Origin: Mycobacterium heckeshornense
GTDB lineage: Bacteria; Actinomycetota; Actinomycetes; Mycobacteriales; Mycobacteriaceae
Reading direction: 5' to 3'
NCBI RefSeq assembly: GCF_016592155.1
Contig: NZ_AP024237.1
Location: forward strand, 2,976,001-3,040,000
Length of the DNA stretch: 64,000 nt
In this document: positions 49,181 through 61,544 of the stretch, in pieces
Numbering within the stretch: position 1 is the first letter of the stretch
How the letters are laid out: every line of letters starts with the position of its first letter
Translations under genes and position numbers: made by a program
The notes under the pieces: model-generated
Told to the model about the DNA's origin: nothing
Databases searched by the model: none
What the model saw: the letters and a program-made list of their open reading frames with translations, nothing else

Positions 49181-50599
49181 TCAGGCTTTGCGCAGCCGGC
49201 GCAGCGCCGATTCGGCGGCGTGATAGCCGCAGAGCCCATGCACGCCAGCCCCCGGTGGGGTGGATTGCGAGCACAGGTAGACACCGGGCACCCCGGTGAA
49301 GTAGGGATCGACCGCCACCCGTGGCCGGAAGATCACCTGCAGCCGGTCGTTGGCGCCGCCGATGATGTCCCCGCCGACGAAATTGGGGTTATAGGCCTGC
49401 AGGTCGGCGGTGGACTTGCTGACCGTCGCGACGATGCGGTCCCGGAATCCCGGCGCGAACCGCTCGATCTGATCAATGACGGCCGCGGTGGCGTCGCCGG
49501 TGTAACCGAAGGGCACATGAGCGTAGGCCCAGATCGGGTTGATGCCGCCCGCCGAGCGCGTGGGGTCGGCCAGATACTGCTGCCCGACGAGCACAAATGG
49601 CCGCTCCGGCATCCGGCCCCGGGCACGCGCGCGTTCAGTCTCGACGATCTCGGCGAAGGTGCCGCCCAGATGTACTGTGCCCGCGCGCCGACAATCAGGA
49701 TTGGTCCACGGGATGTCGCCGTCGACCGCGAAGTCGACCTTGAACGCCGAGGAGCCTTCGCGATAACGCTGGTAGGACCTCTTGATGCGGGCGGGCATGA
49801 CCTCGCCGTAGATCTTGCAGGCCATAGCCGGGGTCAGGTCGAGCATCACAATGTCGGCATCGGGGATGTCGGCGCGGGTAGCGACGGTGACGCCGGTGGT
49901 GATGACGCCGCCGTGCTCGCCCAGCACGGCGGCCGCAGCCGCGGTGATGGACCCAGACCCGCCTTGTGCGACGGGCCAGCCGTAGCGGTGGCCGCTGGCC
50001 AGGATCATCAATCCGAGCGACGCGGTCAGTGGCCGGTCGAGCCGGGTGTAGACGTGGGCGGCCGCCCCACCGAAGAGCGCGCGGGCTTTTTCGGTGCGAA
50101 ACCACCGGGCCATCAGTGTGGCCGGCAACACGGCGCGTGGACCGAAGCGGGCCAGCCGAATCGGGTGGCGAGGAATACCCACAATCGGTCGCAGCAGGTC
50201 CTGTGCGAGCTCGTCGAAACTGTCGGCCAGGTCACCCAGCGCCCGCCGCCACCTTTTCCCGTCGGGCCCCAGGCCTGCGACGGTCTGATCAAGCGACCGA
50301 TACAGCGACCCGGCGGTGCCGTCGTCGAGCGGGTGTGCGCAGTCGATCTCCGGCCACAGCCATACCAGTCCGTGGCGTTCCAGGTCGACCTGCCTCCAAA
50401 ATGGTGAGCCCACCGCCATCGGGTGAAACGCTGAGCAGTGGTCATGGATCACGCCTGCCACGGTGAGTTCGCCGGAGCGGGCTCCCCCGCCGATGGTGTC
50501 GCACGCCTCCAGCACCTGTACGTCAACGCCGTTGCGGGCCAACTGGATTGCTGCGGCCAAGCCATTAGGCCCGGCACCGACGACGACCGCGCTCGTCAT
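49181..50599 (-). CDS. Phytoene-dehydrogenase-like FAD oxidoreductase
   Basis: The protein has 472 residues from the ATG at 50599, the length of Rv1432. Dinucleotide-binding VVVGAGPNGLAAAIQLARNG with ARSGELTVAGVIHDHCSAFH next to it, and C-terminal FAD motif VYLCSQSTPPGAGVHGLCGY, as in CrtI-type and NAD(P)-binding amino oxidase-like proteins. The substrate is unknown. Its start overlaps the stop of the DUF3556 gene by 4 bases, so the two probably act together. Confidence 0.85.
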   Translation of the reverse strand: MTSAVVVGAGPNGLAAAIQLARNGVDVQVLEACDTIGGGARSGELTVAGVIHDHCSAFHPMAVGSPFWRQVDLERHGLVWLWPEIDCAHPLDDGTAGSLYRSLDQTVAGLGPDGKRWRRALGDLADSFDELAQDLLRPIVGIPRHPIRLARFGPRAVLPATLMARWFRTEKARALFGGAAAHVYTRLDRPLTASLGLMILASGHRYGWPVAQGGSGSITAAAAAVLGEHGGVITTGVTVATRADIPDADIVMLDLTPAMACKIYGEVMPARIKRSYQRYREGSSAFKVDFAVDGDIPWTNPDCRRAGTVHLGGTFAEIVETERARARGRMPERPFVLVGQQYLADPTRSAGGINPIWAYAHVPFGYTGDATAAVIDQIERFAPGFRDRIVATVSKSTADLQAYNPNFVGGDIIGGANDRLQVIFRPRVAVDPYFTGVPGVYLCSQSTPPGAGVHGLCGYHAAESALRRLRKA

Positions 50600-52359
50600 C
50601 GCGGGGCGGTGTCGGTGTGCTGCGTGGTGGGATACACCGGAAACTGGTCGCCGGGTTCGGGCCATGGCTGGCGGCTTAGCATGTCCGCAACCCTGACATA
50701 GCCTTCCTCGATCGGACCGGTCTTGGCATCCACGATGCGATACCACTGCCGCTGGGTGTGGATGGGCTGGCCCTCGAGGATTATCACCCGCAGCTCGCCC
50801 TCGTCGAACTGGCAACGCCTCTGCACCGCCTCGAGCAGTTGCTCGTTGTGCAGGTGGCCTTCGCCGAAGTTCCACCCGATCAGCGCCCCGGCGACGATTT
50901 CACCCTCGCGCAGGCGGTAGTCGGCCTCGTTGGCGTCGTTTCCCAAAGCGCGGGGAACCAGCCCGCCCAACGCGCGCCCGTGAGTGTGCATGGACCGAAA
51001 CGCCGCCACCTTGTCGATCATGATTTCGGCGGTCTTCGGGTCGTAGAGCCTGGCCAGTTGCTTGGCGGTCAGCGCCGAGCTTTTCACGATGTTGGCCTCG
51101 ATCCGGTCTTCGGCGCCCGCGCGGAGGCACCACACGCTGGTGGCCCAGTTCCCGGCGTAGTAACGCATCGCGGGCAGGAACGAAATCTGTTGGGGGAAGA
51201 CGTTTCCCGCGATCGGCACCACTACCAGCGCGATGATCAGGATGGCCAGCAGCAACGGTGACTGCAGGTCGGTGGCCTGGATCGCGCCGTAGTGGCCGAA
51301 CAGGTAGAACAGCGAGAAGATGAAAAATACATTCCACTCCAGCGGGACTCCCATCGGGAGGTTGGAAATGATGTTGAGGTGGAAGATCACCATGAACCCG
51401 ATGAGGATCCACCGCCACGGCTGACCGTCCGCGACGAACACCAGAAGCCCAGGCACAATGAATTCCGCGGTCGTCCCGCCGACATGCGCCATCATCTTCG
51501 GCAACCACGAGGGGCGCAGGTCGTTGACCGGATCGCGGTAAAGCCTGCGCTTGAACCACGCGAATGACTTGCTGCGCAGCAATGCGTTGTTGCTCGTCAT
51601 CACCGCGACCACGTACGGGAAGTGGTGGTTGAGCTTGGAAGTGGCCGCCCCCCACCACAGTGCGAGCATGATGATTTTGAAAGCCGCGATCTGGTCGGGG
51701 AAGCCGAAGAAGAATACGAATAGCTTCAGCCAGTAGTGCTCGCCGCGGGCGGCGAGGAAGATGGTCTTGTCGCGCAGACCCAGCAGGGCCAGAGCCACGA
51801 TGATCGGTACCACCACAACCGGGTTGATCAGCCCGACCTCGCCGCCGGCAGTGACCGGGCCGCCTGGTGACAGCAGCGCCCACACCCCGCAGATCAGCAC
51901 CACGGCGTAGAGGGCGACGTCGACGACGGTGCGGGTATCCCCGCTGGTGAACGGGACCTTGCCCGGCCAGGGTGGCAGCCGAATCGTGTTGGGCCGCAAC
52001 CAATACAGAAATCCGCCGACCGGCGGCCAGAACCGCCCGGTCAGCGGGCCGGATCCGCAGCCCAGGCCCAGTACCTCGAAGAGCAGGGTGAAGATCACGA
52101 CTTTCTGGTACACGATCGGCTGCGTCCACCACTGTCCGATGTGGCCCAGCCCGCCCAGGCCCGGCGTCAGCGAGATGATCGCGGCGGGGGCGGCGATGTA
52201 CACGGCGATCTTGAGTAGATAGAGCAGGTAGATCGCATACGGGGTGCCGAAGCCGTGCTCGACCCAGTGGCGGGTCACGATCTGCAGCCTGGTCGACCGG
52301 GGCAGGGCGGCCCAGGTGTCGTGATCGACGTCCGGAAGCTCCGGTGAGATTAATCCCAT
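50596..52359 (-). CDS. DUF3556 integral membrane protein
   Basis: The protein has 587 residues, counterpart of Rv1431. About ten TM segments in residues 40-400 (for example AIYLLYLLKIAVYIAAPAAI, VVDVALYAVVLICGVWALLS, WNVFFIFSLFYLFGHYGAI) and a soluble C-terminal third (410-587) with HTHGRALGGLVPRAL, GALIGWNFGEGHLHNEQLLE. The histidines and the link with a coupled FAD oxidoreductase suggest a lipid desaturase or oxidase complex, but this is inference; the family has no assigned activity. Confidence 0.8.
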   Translation of the reverse strand: MGLISPELPDVDHDTWAALPRSTRLQIVTRHWVEHGFGTPYAIYLLYLLKIAVYIAAPAAIISLTPGLGGLGHIGQWWTQPIVYQKVVIFTLLFEVLGLGCGSGPLTGRFWPPVGGFLYWLRPNTIRLPPWPGKVPFTSGDTRTVVDVALYAVVLICGVWALLSPGGPVTAGGEVGLINPVVVVPIIVALALLGLRDKTIFLAARGEHYWLKLFVFFFGFPDQIAAFKIIMLALWWGAATSKLNHHFPYVVAVMTSNNALLRSKSFAWFKRRLYRDPVNDLRPSWLPKMMAHVGGTTAEFIVPGLLVFVADGQPWRWILIGFMVIFHLNIISNLPMGVPLEWNVFFIFSLFYLFGHYGAIQATDLQSPLLLAILIIALVVVPIAGNVFPQQISFLPAMRYYAGNWATSVWCLRAGAEDRIEANIVKSSALTAKQLARLYDPKTAEIMIDKVAAFRSMHTHGRALGGLVPRALGNDANEADYRLREGEIVAGALIGWNFGEGHLHNEQLLEAVQRRCQFDEGELRVIILEGQPIHTQRQWYRIVDAKTGPIEEGYVRVADMLSRQPWPEPGDQFPVYPTTQHTDTAPR

Positions 52360-52554
52360 GGTGTCCTCGTTCTCGCCAGAAGCGCGAGTCTATCGCGAAA
52401 TCACTTGTCGGATATGGCGAATCGGCATCCAATCGGGCTGCTCCGCCGCAGCGACCGGGCCGGGCCTGTGGATCAATGCAGCTCTGTGGATAAGTCCGGC
52501 GATGAACGGGCTGACCCGCGGCTGGCGTCGGCCGGCCCCACTATGCTCGCAATC

Positions 52555-54189
52555 ATGTTCGATACAGCCACCGATCCGTTGCAGGCCGCTGGCGTCGCCC
52601 CTCCGGTCACAATGTCCGCGTTGGGTCCGGGGGATCTGGTGGAGGCGATCGGGTCCTCACACCGGTTGGAGTCGATGCTGGTGGCGCGGCGGCTGGCGGC
52701 GGTCGCCGCCCTGCTGTGCCACCGGCTCGCTGCCGCACAGAACGTGAACGCCGAGCGGGGCTTTGCGGCGATCGACGGGTTCGACCAGACCACGGCTGAG
52801 GTCGCTGCCGCGATGAACCTTTCGCCGACGGCTGCGAGTTACATGGTGTCGCACGCCCAAGCACTCGATGTCCGGTTGCCTAAGATTGGCGCCCTGCTGG
52901 CCGAAGGACGAACCGACTGGCGCACGGTGCGGTTGATCATCAGCCGGACGGATCTGGTCACTGATGGCGATTTGATTGCCAAGCTCGACGACTCACTGTC
53001 CGCGCGAATCGTCAAGTGGCACAGCTGGTCGAAGCAACGAATCATCAACGCCGTCGACGCCGCGGTGCGCGTCGTGGACCCGGACGCGGCTCGTGAGCGC
53101 CGGGTTGCCGCCGAGCAAGACCGCCACATCAGCGTGACGGCGCAGGACAACGGGATGGCGGAGGTGTACGGCACCGTCGCCGCAGCCGCCGCCGCAGCTT
53201 TCGACCGGCGGTTGTCGCAACTCGCCAAGCAGGTCTGTCCGGCCGACCCACGAACGCTGGATCAGCGCCGTGCCGATGCGCTCACCGCGCTCAGTGAAGG
53301 GCGCCGTCTGGCCTGCGCCTGCGCAAAACCGGACTGCCCCAGCCGAACCGACGTCACCAGCTGCAACAGCAACCCCGGTGGGGCATATGTTGTCGTCAAT
53401 GTGGTGGCCAGCGAGCAGACCGTCAAGGGTGACAGTTCCCGGCCCGGCTACCTGGAGGGGTACGGAGTCATCGATGCCGAGCAGGTGCGCGAGCTCGCCG
53501 CGGCTGCGACCCTACGGCTAGCAGATTTTACGGTCACGCCCACGGAGGCGGTGCGCTATCAACCGTCGGCTGCGCTCGAGCGCGCGATCCGCTGCCGGGA
53601 TTTGACGTGTCGGTTTCCCGGGTGCAGCCGCCCGGCGATGGTCTGTGATATTGATCATACGATTCCGTTCAACCACACCGACCCGAAAGCCGGCGGGCTG
53701 ACTGTACCGTGGAACTTGAAATGCCTTTGCCGACAACATCATCGGCTCAAGACGTTTGGTGGTTGGCGCGATGTTCAGTTGGCTGACGGCACTGTCATCT
53801 GGACGTCGCCGACCGGACGGATCTACCGCACCGCGCCAGCGGGTACTGAGCTGTTTCCGCAATGGCGCGCGCCGGCGTGTGCGGCGCCCACACTCAACCG
53901 GCGCAGCCGCACCAAACAGCGCGCCAGCCGAATTGCCCGGGCCCGCAGGCATAATCGCCAACAGCGGCCCATCAACGAAGCGCGCCGCTACCTTGAGGAA
54001 GCCCGCAGAGAGGAAATCGAAGCACGTAAGTTCCGGAACCACATGCGGGACATGCTGTTTTTGTTCAAGGGCGAACCCAGTACCAGCCCGTTCTGTCCCT
54101 GGGTGAACGATCCGCGAGAACCCGAGGAATTACCGTCGGATTGGCAGCCGCCGCCGCTACAACTTTTGCCCGACGACTCGCCTTTCTGA
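52555..54189 (+). CDS. 13E12-family HNH endonuclease (DUF222 + HNH)
   Basis: The protein has 544 residues from the ATG at 52555; an ATG 12 bases upstream is possible. The N-terminal DUF222 domain spans ~20-330 (ATAASYMVSHAQALDVRLP-like helix, GRTDWRTVRLIISRTDL). The HNH domain is at ~350-420: CRFPGCSRPAMVCDIDHTIP, NLKCLCRQHHRLKTFGGW, with zinc cysteines and the catalytic DH and HH. The C-terminus is basic. 13E12 genes are repeated in mycobacterial genomes, and REP13E12 loci serve as phage attachment sites. It is inserted between Rv1431-like and whiA genes, out of the M. tuberculosis order. Confidence 0.88.
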   Translation: MFDTATDPLQAAGVAPPVTMSALGPGDLVEAIGSSHRLESMLVARRLAAVAALLCHRLAAAQNVNAERGFAAIDGFDQTTAEVAAAMNLSPTAASYMVSHAQALDVRLPKIGALLAEGRTDWRTVRLIISRTDLVTDGDLIAKLDDSLSARIVKWHSWSKQRIINAVDAAVRVVDPDAARERRVAAEQDRHISVTAQDNGMAEVYGTVAAAAAAAFDRRLSQLAKQVCPADPRTLDQRRADALTALSEGRRLACACAKPDCPSRTDVTSCNSNPGGAYVVVNVVASEQTVKGDSSRPGYLEGYGVIDAEQVRELAAAATLRLADFTVTPTEAVRYQPSAALERAIRCRDLTCRFPGCSRPAMVCDIDHTIPFNHTDPKAGGLTVPWNLKCLCRQHHRLKTFGGWRDVQLADGTVIWTSPTGRIYRTAPAGTELFPQWRAPACAAPTLNRRSRTKQRASRIARARRHNRQQRPINEARRYLEEARREEIEARKFRNHMRDMLFLFKGEPSTSPFCPWVNDPREPEELPSDWQPPPLQLLPDDSPF

Positions 54190-54190
54190 G

Positions 54191-55168
54191 TCAGGCATCC
54201 TCCAACAGATCCGGGGTCACCGCTGATTCGGTGTCCGGAATGCCCTCCTGCTTCGCTCTGCGGTCGGCCATCGACAACAGTCGCCGAATACGCCCCGCCA
54301 CTGCGTCTTTCGTCATCGGCGGATCTGCCAGCCGGCCTAGCTCTTCCAGGGACGCCTGCCGGTGCTCGATGCGCAGCTTGCCTGCCGCGGCCAGATGGTC
54401 GGGCACGCTGTCGCCGAGAATCTCCAGCGCCCGCTCCACTCGGGCCGCCGCCGCCACCGCGGCCCGAGCCGAACGGCGCAGATTGGCGTCGTCGAAATTG
54501 GCCAACCGGTTGGCCGTTGCCCGCACTTCGCGACGCATCCGGCGCTCCTCCCAGATCAGCCGTGTGTCCTGGGCTCCCATCCGGGTCAGCAAGGCGCCGA
54601 TCGCATCGCCGTCACGCACCACCACCCGGTCGGCGCCACGTACCTCACGGGCCTTTGCGCTCACGCCAAGCCGGCGCGCCGCGCCGACCAGTGCCAGGGC
54701 AGCCTCCGGGCCCGGGCAGCTCACCTCAAGCGACGAAGAACGTCCCGGCTCGGTCAGCGACCCGTGCGCCAAAAAAGCGCCCCGCCAAGCAGCTTCGGCG
54801 TCAGCGATACTGCCGCCCACCACTTGGGCCGGCAGGCCGCGAACCGGACGTCCACGCTGGTCGAGCAGGCCGGTCTGACGTGCCAGCGCTTCGCCCTCAT
54901 TGGCCACCCGCAGCACGTACCTCGTTTGTTTGCGAATACCGCTGGCCGACAACACATGTACGACGGCGTTGTAACCGTAGAGCTCGAAGATGTCTTTGCG
55001 GAGCCGCCGCGCGATGCTGCCCAAATCAACCTCGGCCTCAATGACTACCCGACCACCCACGATGTGCAGTCCCCCGGCGAACCGCAGCAGCGACGTGACT
55101 TCGGCGCGCCGCGCACTTACCGAATTCACTACCAATCGGCTCAGCTCGTCTTTGACTTCGGCCGTCAT
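54191..55168 (-). CDS. whiA: WhiA sporulation/division-type regulator
   Basis: The protein has 325 residues from the ATG at 55168, which gives the same 4-base overlap as the other junctions in this operon; a GTG two codons upstream is possible. N-terminal LAGLIDADG-like domain ([39 protein letters not shown]) and C-terminal HTH ([33 protein letters not shown]). Conserved in Gram-positives as a transcription factor for cell division. Counterpart of Rv1423; only 1 bp separates its stop from the convergent 13E12 gene. Confidence 0.96.
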   Translation of the reverse strand: MTAEVKDELSRLVVNSVSARRAEVTSLLRFAGGLHIVGGRVVIEAEVDLGSIARRLRKDIFELYGYNAVVHVLSASGIRKQTRYVLRVANEGEALARQTGLLDQRGRPVRGLPAQVVGGSIADAEAAWRGAFLAHGSLTEPGRSSSLEVSCPGPEAALALVGAARRLGVSAKAREVRGADRVVVRDGDAIGALLTRMGAQDTRLIWEERRMRREVRATANRLANFDDANLRRSARAAVAAAARVERALEILGDSVPDHLAAAGKLRIEHRQASLEELGRLADPPMTKDAVAGRIRRLLSMADRRAKQEGIPDTESAVTPDLLEDA

Positions 55169-56220
55169 CGCCACGCGTCGTCACCTCTCGGTCCGCTACG
55201 ACCCGGTGCCTTTGCGCCGGTCCCTTCACTGTCAATTGGCATCGGTGCGGTGGCGGCCGGGCGTGCGTCGACGTCGGTGCCACGCACCCGCACCCCTTCC
55301 AGCGCCGCGGCCAGCTTGCCCGGATCATGTAAAGGTGTACCAGGTCTAGACACATCGACGAATTGGACCTGGGCGTCGAGCAGCTTCGCGGTACGGCGCA
55401 GTTGCTCGCGTTCGCGCTCACTGGGTACCCGGTCGGCGTCGATGATGACCTCATGCACGGTGAAGTCCGGCGCATGCTGCGCGAGCACATGCAGATGACG
55501 TTCCACCGAGAAACCTGCGGTCTCCCCCGGCTCGGCCACCAGATTGAGCACCAGCGTGCGCCGGGCGGTGGTGGCCTGCAGCGCCGCGGCCAGGCCTGGC
55601 ACCAGCACATGCGGAATAACGCTGGTGAACCACGATCCCGGGCCCAGCACCACCAAGTCGGCGGCCATGATCGCGTCGACGGCCTGCCTCGTGGCTGGCG
55701 GGTTGGCGGGCAGCAACCGCACTCGGCGCACCTTCCCCGGGGTGGTCGCGATGGCCACCTGCCCGCGAATCACCCGGCTCATCCGCGGGTCTGCCTCCAA
55801 TCCGGCGACATCAGCCTCGATTTCCAGCGCGATCGGGCACATCGGCAACACCCTGCCCTTGACGCCGAGGATGCGTCCCAGTTCGTCGAGCGCCGCGACC
55901 GGATCAGCCAGCACCTCGTTGAGCCCAGCGAGCAGCAGGTTGCCGATCGGGTGCCCGGCCAACGCCCCGCTACCGCCAAACCGATGCTGCAGGATGGTCG
56001 CCCACAGCCGCCCGTGCGGGCTGTCAGATGCTAACGCCGCCAGTGCCATTCGAAGGTCACCCGGCGGCACTACGTCAAGTTCGTTGCGCAGCCGCCCGGA
56101 CGAGCCGCCGTCGTCGGCGACGGTCACTACCGCGGTGACGTGCGGGGTCAGCCGCCGCGCCGCCGACAGCGTCGCATACAGACCGTGTCCGCCGCCCAGG
56201 GCGACTATGCGTTCGTTCAT
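55165..56220 (-). CDS. YvcK/CuvA-family protein (gluconeogenesis factor)
   Basis: The protein has 351 residues. UPF0052/CofD-like fold: [65 protein letters not shown] and [20 protein letters not shown]. In mycobacteria the homologue (Rv1422, CuvA) links carbon metabolism and cell-wall growth. A UDP-sugar binding role is known for the family. Overlaps of 4 bases with rapZ and whiA place it in one operon. Confidence 0.93.
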   Translation of the reverse strand: MNERIVALGGGHGLYATLSAARRLTPHVTAVVTVADDGGSSGRLRNELDVVPPGDLRMALAALASDSPHGRLWATILQHRFGGSGALAGHPIGNLLLAGLNEVLADPVAALDELGRILGVKGRVLPMCPIALEIEADVAGLEADPRMSRVIRGQVAIATTPGKVRRVRLLPANPPATRQAVDAIMAADLVVLGPGSWFTSVIPHVLVPGLAAALQATTARRTLVLNLVAEPGETAGFSVERHLHVLAQHAPDFTVHEVIIDADRVPSEREREQLRRTAKLLDAQVQFVDVSRPGTPLHDPGKLAAALEGVRVRGTDVDARPAATAPMPIDSEGTGAKAPGRSGPRGDDAWR

Positions 56221-57128
56221 TCGCGACCCAGATCCCGATGCAGCACCCGCACCGACAGGTGGGTGTCGGGCTCCAGCCGACGCGCCAACGCTTCCGCGAT
56301 GACCACGCTGCGGTGTTTACCGCCGGTGCAGCCGATCGCGACGGTCATGTAGCGCTTCCCCTCTCGTCGGTAGCCCTCGACAACCAGGGACAGCAACCGA
56401 TGGTAGGTGTCCAGAAACTCTGCCGCGCCCGTCTGGCCCAACACGTACTCACGCACCGCCGGATGTTGGCCGCTATGCGGACGCAGGTCGTCGACCCAGT
56501 GCGGATTGGGCAGGAAGCGCACGTCCATCACCATGTCGGCGTCCATCGGCAGGCCGTATTTGAAGCCGAACGACTCCACGGTGACGCTGGTGTGCGCGAC
56601 GGCCTCACCACCGAATGCCCGTTCGATGCTTTCCCGCAACCCCCGCACCGACAGCGTCGACGTGTCGATGATCAGGTCGGCGGTCGCGCGAACAGGCGCC
56701 AGCATCTCCCGTTCCGCGGCAATGCCTTCGGCCAGTGTCTGTTCCCCTTGCAGCGGGTGGCTGCGCCGATTCTGCTCGTAGCGTCGCACCAACATGTCGT
56801 CCGACGCTTCCATAAACAACACCCGCGGCGTGATGTTGCGGGTGGCCAAGTCGTTGCGCACCCAATCCAGGTCCCCGGTGAACCCTCGTGAACGCACATC
56901 CATCACCACCGCCAACTGGGTGATCCGCGACCCCGCCGCCAGTCCGAAGTCGACCATGCGGGTGATCAGCTGCGGGGGCAGGTTGTCGGCGACATACCAG
57001 CCGAGGTCTTCGAGTACCTTGGCCGCGGTACCGCGCCCCGCACCGGAGAGTCCAGTCACCAGGACGACGTCGATGCCGGATTGGGTCGCACCGTCCACGT
57101 CGTCCCCGGTCATACCCTGGCCCGTCAT
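56217..57128 (-). CDS. rapZ: RapZ-family nucleotide-binding protein
   Basis: The protein has 303 residues. Walker A-like [19 protein letters not shown] near residue 24, DNLPPQL, the conserved [19 protein letters not shown], and C-terminal [21 protein letters not shown]. coli RapZ regulates a small-RNA decay path and amino-sugar synthesis; the actinobacterial role is unsettled. Counterpart of Rv1421. The start and stop both overlap neighbours by 4 bases. Confidence 0.93.
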   Translation of the reverse strand: MTGQGMTGDDVDGATQSGIDVVLVTGLSGAGRGTAAKVLEDLGWYVADNLPPQLITRMVDFGLAAGSRITQLAVVMDVRSRGFTGDLDWVRNDLATRNITPRVLFMEASDDMLVRRYEQNRRSHPLQGEQTLAEGIAAEREMLAPVRATADLIIDTSTLSVRGLRESIERAFGGEAVAHTSVTVESFGFKYGLPMDADMVMDVRFLPNPHWVDDLRPHSGQHPAVREYVLGQTGAAEFLDTYHRLLSLVVEGYRREGKRYMTVAIGCTGGKHRSVVIAEALARRLEPDTHLSVRVLHRDLGRE

Positions 57129-59086
57129 CCCGGCGCCCGTTCAGGGACCCGCCCGTTGGAAGCCTCGGATCGCAGCGCCTCGAGCACCGCCGTCGCGGTC
57201 GCGACGCCGATACCCGGAACAGCGGTGATCTCCTCCACCGTCGCCTCCCTCAGCCGGGCCAACGACCCGAAATGGGTGACCAACGCCTTGCGCCGGTGCT
57301 CCCCCAACCCCGGCACCGCGTCCAGGGCCGACGCGGTCATCCGCTTGGACCGCTTGCTGCGGTGGTAGGTGATGGCGAACCGATGCGCCTCGTCGCGCAC
57401 CCGCTGCAACAGGTAGAGTCCCTCGCTGTTGCGGGGCATGATGATCGGCTCAGGCTCAGACGGCACCCATACCTCTTCCAATCGCTTGGCCAGACCGATG
57501 ACCGCGACGTCGGTGATCCCGAGTTCGTCGAGCACCGCGGCCGCGGCGTTGACTTGCGGGGCGCCGCCGTCGACGACATACAGGTTCGGCGGATAGGCGA
57601 ACTTTCGCGATCTTCCCTCGGGCGCAAGCATATTGGGATCCTGCTGGTCGCGCAGGTGGCGCATGAACCGCCGTCGGGTCACCTCCGCGATAGAGGCGAC
57701 GTCGTCGGAGTGCCCGTGGCCGGCGGCCTCGCGGATCGCGAAGTGGCGATAGTCCGACTTGCGCGGCAACCCGTCTTCGAACACCACCAGCGAGCCGACC
57801 ACATCGGTGCCCTGCACATGGCTGACGTCGACGCACTCGATCCGCAGTGGCGCTTCGGCCAACCCTAGTGCCTCCTGAATGCTCTGCAGCGCAGCAGATC
57901 TGGCGGTGAAGTCACCAGCTCGCTTCAACTTATGTTGCTGCAGAGCCTCTTTGGCGTTTCGCTGCACGGTTTCGGCTAACGCCCTTTTGTCGCCACGCCG
58001 GGGCACCCGCAGCATGACACGGGCACCGCGGAGCTTGGAGAGCCAGCTGGCCAGCTCGTCGGCATTAGGGGGCAGACACGGGACCAGCACCTCGCGAGGC
58101 ACCGGGTTGGTGAATTCGTCCGCTGCGCCGCCGAGTTCGGCCTGCTCACCGTAGAACTGGGTGAGAAACTGCTCTACTAGCTGTGCTTCACCGGAATCAC
58201 CTGGGTCACCGGACTTTTCGACGATCCACCCGCGCTGACCACGGACGCGCCCACCGCGAACGTGGAAGACCTGGACGGCAGCTTCCAGCTCGTCGTCGGC
58301 GAAGGCAACGACATCGGCGTCGGTGCCGTCGCCGAGCACCACGGCCTGCTTCTCAAGCGCGCGCTTCAATGCCGACAGGTCGTCACGCAGCCGGGCCGCC
58401 CGCTCGAAGTCGAGTTGCGCGGCGGCGGCGTTCATCTGCTGTTCGAGGCCCCGGGCGAACTTCTCGGTTTTGCCGGACAGAAAGTCGCAGAAATCGTCGA
58501 CGATCCGGCGATGCTGTTCGGCACTCACCCGTCCCACGCACGGCGCCGAGCATTTGTCGATGTAGCCGAGCAGACAGGGGCGGTCGATTTGCTTGTGCCG
58601 CTTGAATACTCCAATGGAGCAGGTACGCGCCGGAAAGACCCGGGTCAGCAGGTCCAGGGTTTCGCGGATGGCCCACGCGTGCGAGTACGGCCCGAAATAG
58701 CGCACACCCTTTCTGCGGGGACCGCGGTAGACCATCAGCCGGGGGAATTCCTCGCCCAGGGTGACCGCCAGCACCGGATAGGACTTGTCGTCGCGGTAGC
58801 GGACGTTGAACCGCGGGTCGAATTCCTTGATCCAGTTGTATTCCAGCTGCAGCGCCTCGACTTCAGTGTTGACGACCGTCCACTCGACCTTGGCGGCGGT
58901 GGTCACCATTTGCCGGGTGCGCGGGTGCAGGCCGGCCACGTCGGCGAAGTAGGACGTCAGCCGGCTGCGCAGGCTCTTGGCCTTGCCGACGTAGATGACG
59001 CGTCCGTGCTGGTCCCGGAACCGGTACACCCCCGGCTCGACCGGGATTGACCCGGGCGCGGGACGGTACGTCGCGGGATCAGGCAC
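57125..59086 (-). CDS. uvrC: Excinuclease ABC subunit C
   Basis: The protein has 653 residues from the GTG at 59086 (VPDPATYRP). GIY-YIG nuclease: [23 protein letters not shown] domain [20 protein letters not shown] for UvrB contact; RNase H-like second nuclease [20 protein letters not shown]; tandem HhH at the end ([20 protein letters not shown] and [17 protein letters not shown]). It makes both incisions in nucleotide excision repair. It heads the uvrC-rapZ-yvcK-whiA operon. Confidence 0.97.
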   Translation of the reverse strand: MPDPATYRPAPGSIPVEPGVYRFRDQHGRVIYVGKAKSLRSRLTSYFADVAGLHPRTRQMVTTAAKVEWTVVNTEVEALQLEYNWIKEFDPRFNVRYRDDKSYPVLAVTLGEEFPRLMVYRGPRRKGVRYFGPYSHAWAIRETLDLLTRVFPARTCSIGVFKRHKQIDRPCLLGYIDKCSAPCVGRVSAEQHRRIVDDFCDFLSGKTEKFARGLEQQMNAAAAQLDFERAARLRDDLSALKRALEKQAVVLGDGTDADVVAFADDELEAAVQVFHVRGGRVRGQRGWIVEKSGDPGDSGEAQLVEQFLTQFYGEQAELGGAADEFTNPVPREVLVPCLPPNADELASWLSKLRGARVMLRVPRRGDKRALAETVQRNAKEALQQHKLKRAGDFTARSAALQSIQEALGLAEAPLRIECVDVSHVQGTDVVGSLVVFEDGLPRKSDYRHFAIREAAGHGHSDDVASIAEVTRRRFMRHLRDQQDPNMLAPEGRSRKFAYPPNLYVVDGGAPQVNAAAAVLDELGITDVAVIGLAKRLEEVWVPSEPEPIIMPRNSEGLYLLQRVRDEAHRFAITYHRSKRSKRMTASALDAVPGLGEHRRKALVTHFGSLARLREATVEEITAVPGIGVATATAVLEALRSEASNGRVPERAPG

Positions 59087-59152
59087 GTTTCTAAGGCTAG
59101 TCTGCCGCGAGCAGACGCAGAGTCGCACTGGGGAGCCGTTGGAAACGCGATT

Positions 59153-60142
<990 letters not shown>

Positions 60143-60146
<4 letters not shown>

Positions 60147-61420
60147 AGGGCGCCGCCGAATTCGCCTGGCAGATGGACTGATTCGTGGTAGTCGTCGAGC
60201 CCGATCAGGTCGTGGCCCATCCGGTCGCGTTTGGTCATCAGATACCGGATGTTCTCGGCATTGGCCCGCACCGGCAGCGGCACCCGCTCGATGATGTGCA
60301 ACCCATAGCCGTCCAGACCGACCCGCTTGGCGGGGTTGTTGGTCAGCAACCGCATCGAGCGGACCCCCAGATCGACCAGGATCTGCGCGCCGATGCCGTA
60401 GTCGCGGGCGTCGGCGGGAAACCCGAGTTTGAGGTTGGCGTCGACGGTGTCTTCACCCGCGTCCTGCAGCTGGTAGGCCTGCAGTTTGTGCAGCAGGCCG
60501 ATGCCGCGGCCCTCGTGGCCGCGCATGTAGAGCACGACGCCGCGTCCTTCCCGCGCCACCATGGCCATCGCCGCGTCCAGCTGGGGACCGCAGTCGCAGC
60601 GGCGCGACCCGAACACGTCACCGGTCAGGCACTCCGAGTGCACTCGGACCAGCACGTCGTCGCCGTCGTAGTTGGGCCCGGCGATCTCGCCGCGCACCAA
60701 AGCCACGTGCTCGACGTCGTCGTAGATGCTGGTGTAGCCGATCGCGCGGAACTCGCCGTGTCGGGTCGGGATCCGTGCTTCGGCCACCCGCTCGATCTGT
60801 TTCTCGTGTTTGCGCCGATATTCGATCAAGTCGGCGATGGCGATCAACGCCAGGTCGTGTTCGTCTGCGAACACGCGCAGTTCGTCGGTCTGGGCCATCG
60901 CGCCCTCGTCCTTCTGGCTGACGATCTCGCACAGCACGCCCGCGGGTTGCAGTCCGGCCATGCGGGCCAGGTCGACGGCAGCTTCGGTGTGGCCGGGGCG
61001 CCGCAGCACGCCGCCGTCCTTGGCGCGCAACGGGACAACGTGACCCGGCCGGGTGAAGTCGTCGGCGACACTGCGCGGATCGGCCAGCAACCGCATCGTC
61101 GTGGCCCGGTCAGAAGCTGAAATACCAGTTCCCACACCATATCTCGCATCCACGGTGACGGTGTAGGCGGTGCCGCGCTTGTCCTGGTTGACCGCGTACA
61201 TCGGCAGCAGGCCCAGCCGGTCGCAGATCGCGCTGTCCAGCGGCACGCACAAGTAGCCGGAGGTGTAGCGGACCATGAACGCGACCAGGCTCGGCGTCGC
61301 TTTTTCGGCGGCGAAGATGAGGTCGCCCTCGTTCTCGCGGTCCTCGTCGTCGATGACGATGACGGCCTTACCCGCCGCTATGTCGGCAACCGCCCGTTCG
61401 ACGGAGTCCAACCTCGTCAT
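60143..61420 (-). CDS. ribBA: Bifunctional DHBP synthase / GTP cyclohydrolase II
   Basis: The protein has 425 residues from the ATG at 61420, same length as RibA2 (Rv1415). N-terminal DHBP synthase (1-~205) with [19 protein letters not shown] and [21 protein letters not shown]-terminal GTP cyclohydrolase II with zinc cysteines in [20 protein letters not shown] and [17 protein letters not shown]. It supplies both precursors of riboflavin. ribH follows across one MIRU unit. Confidence 0.97.
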
Positions 61421-61544
61421 TTCTGCCACCCTGTCCGTTCCCGACCGTTCTCGGCCGAGAACGCTCACCAGACGAGCCCCGGTGAAGAGCTCAAGTGCTG
61501 CATCCAGTATGAACCACCGCCCTACCGCCGTTATTGCGCTGGCT

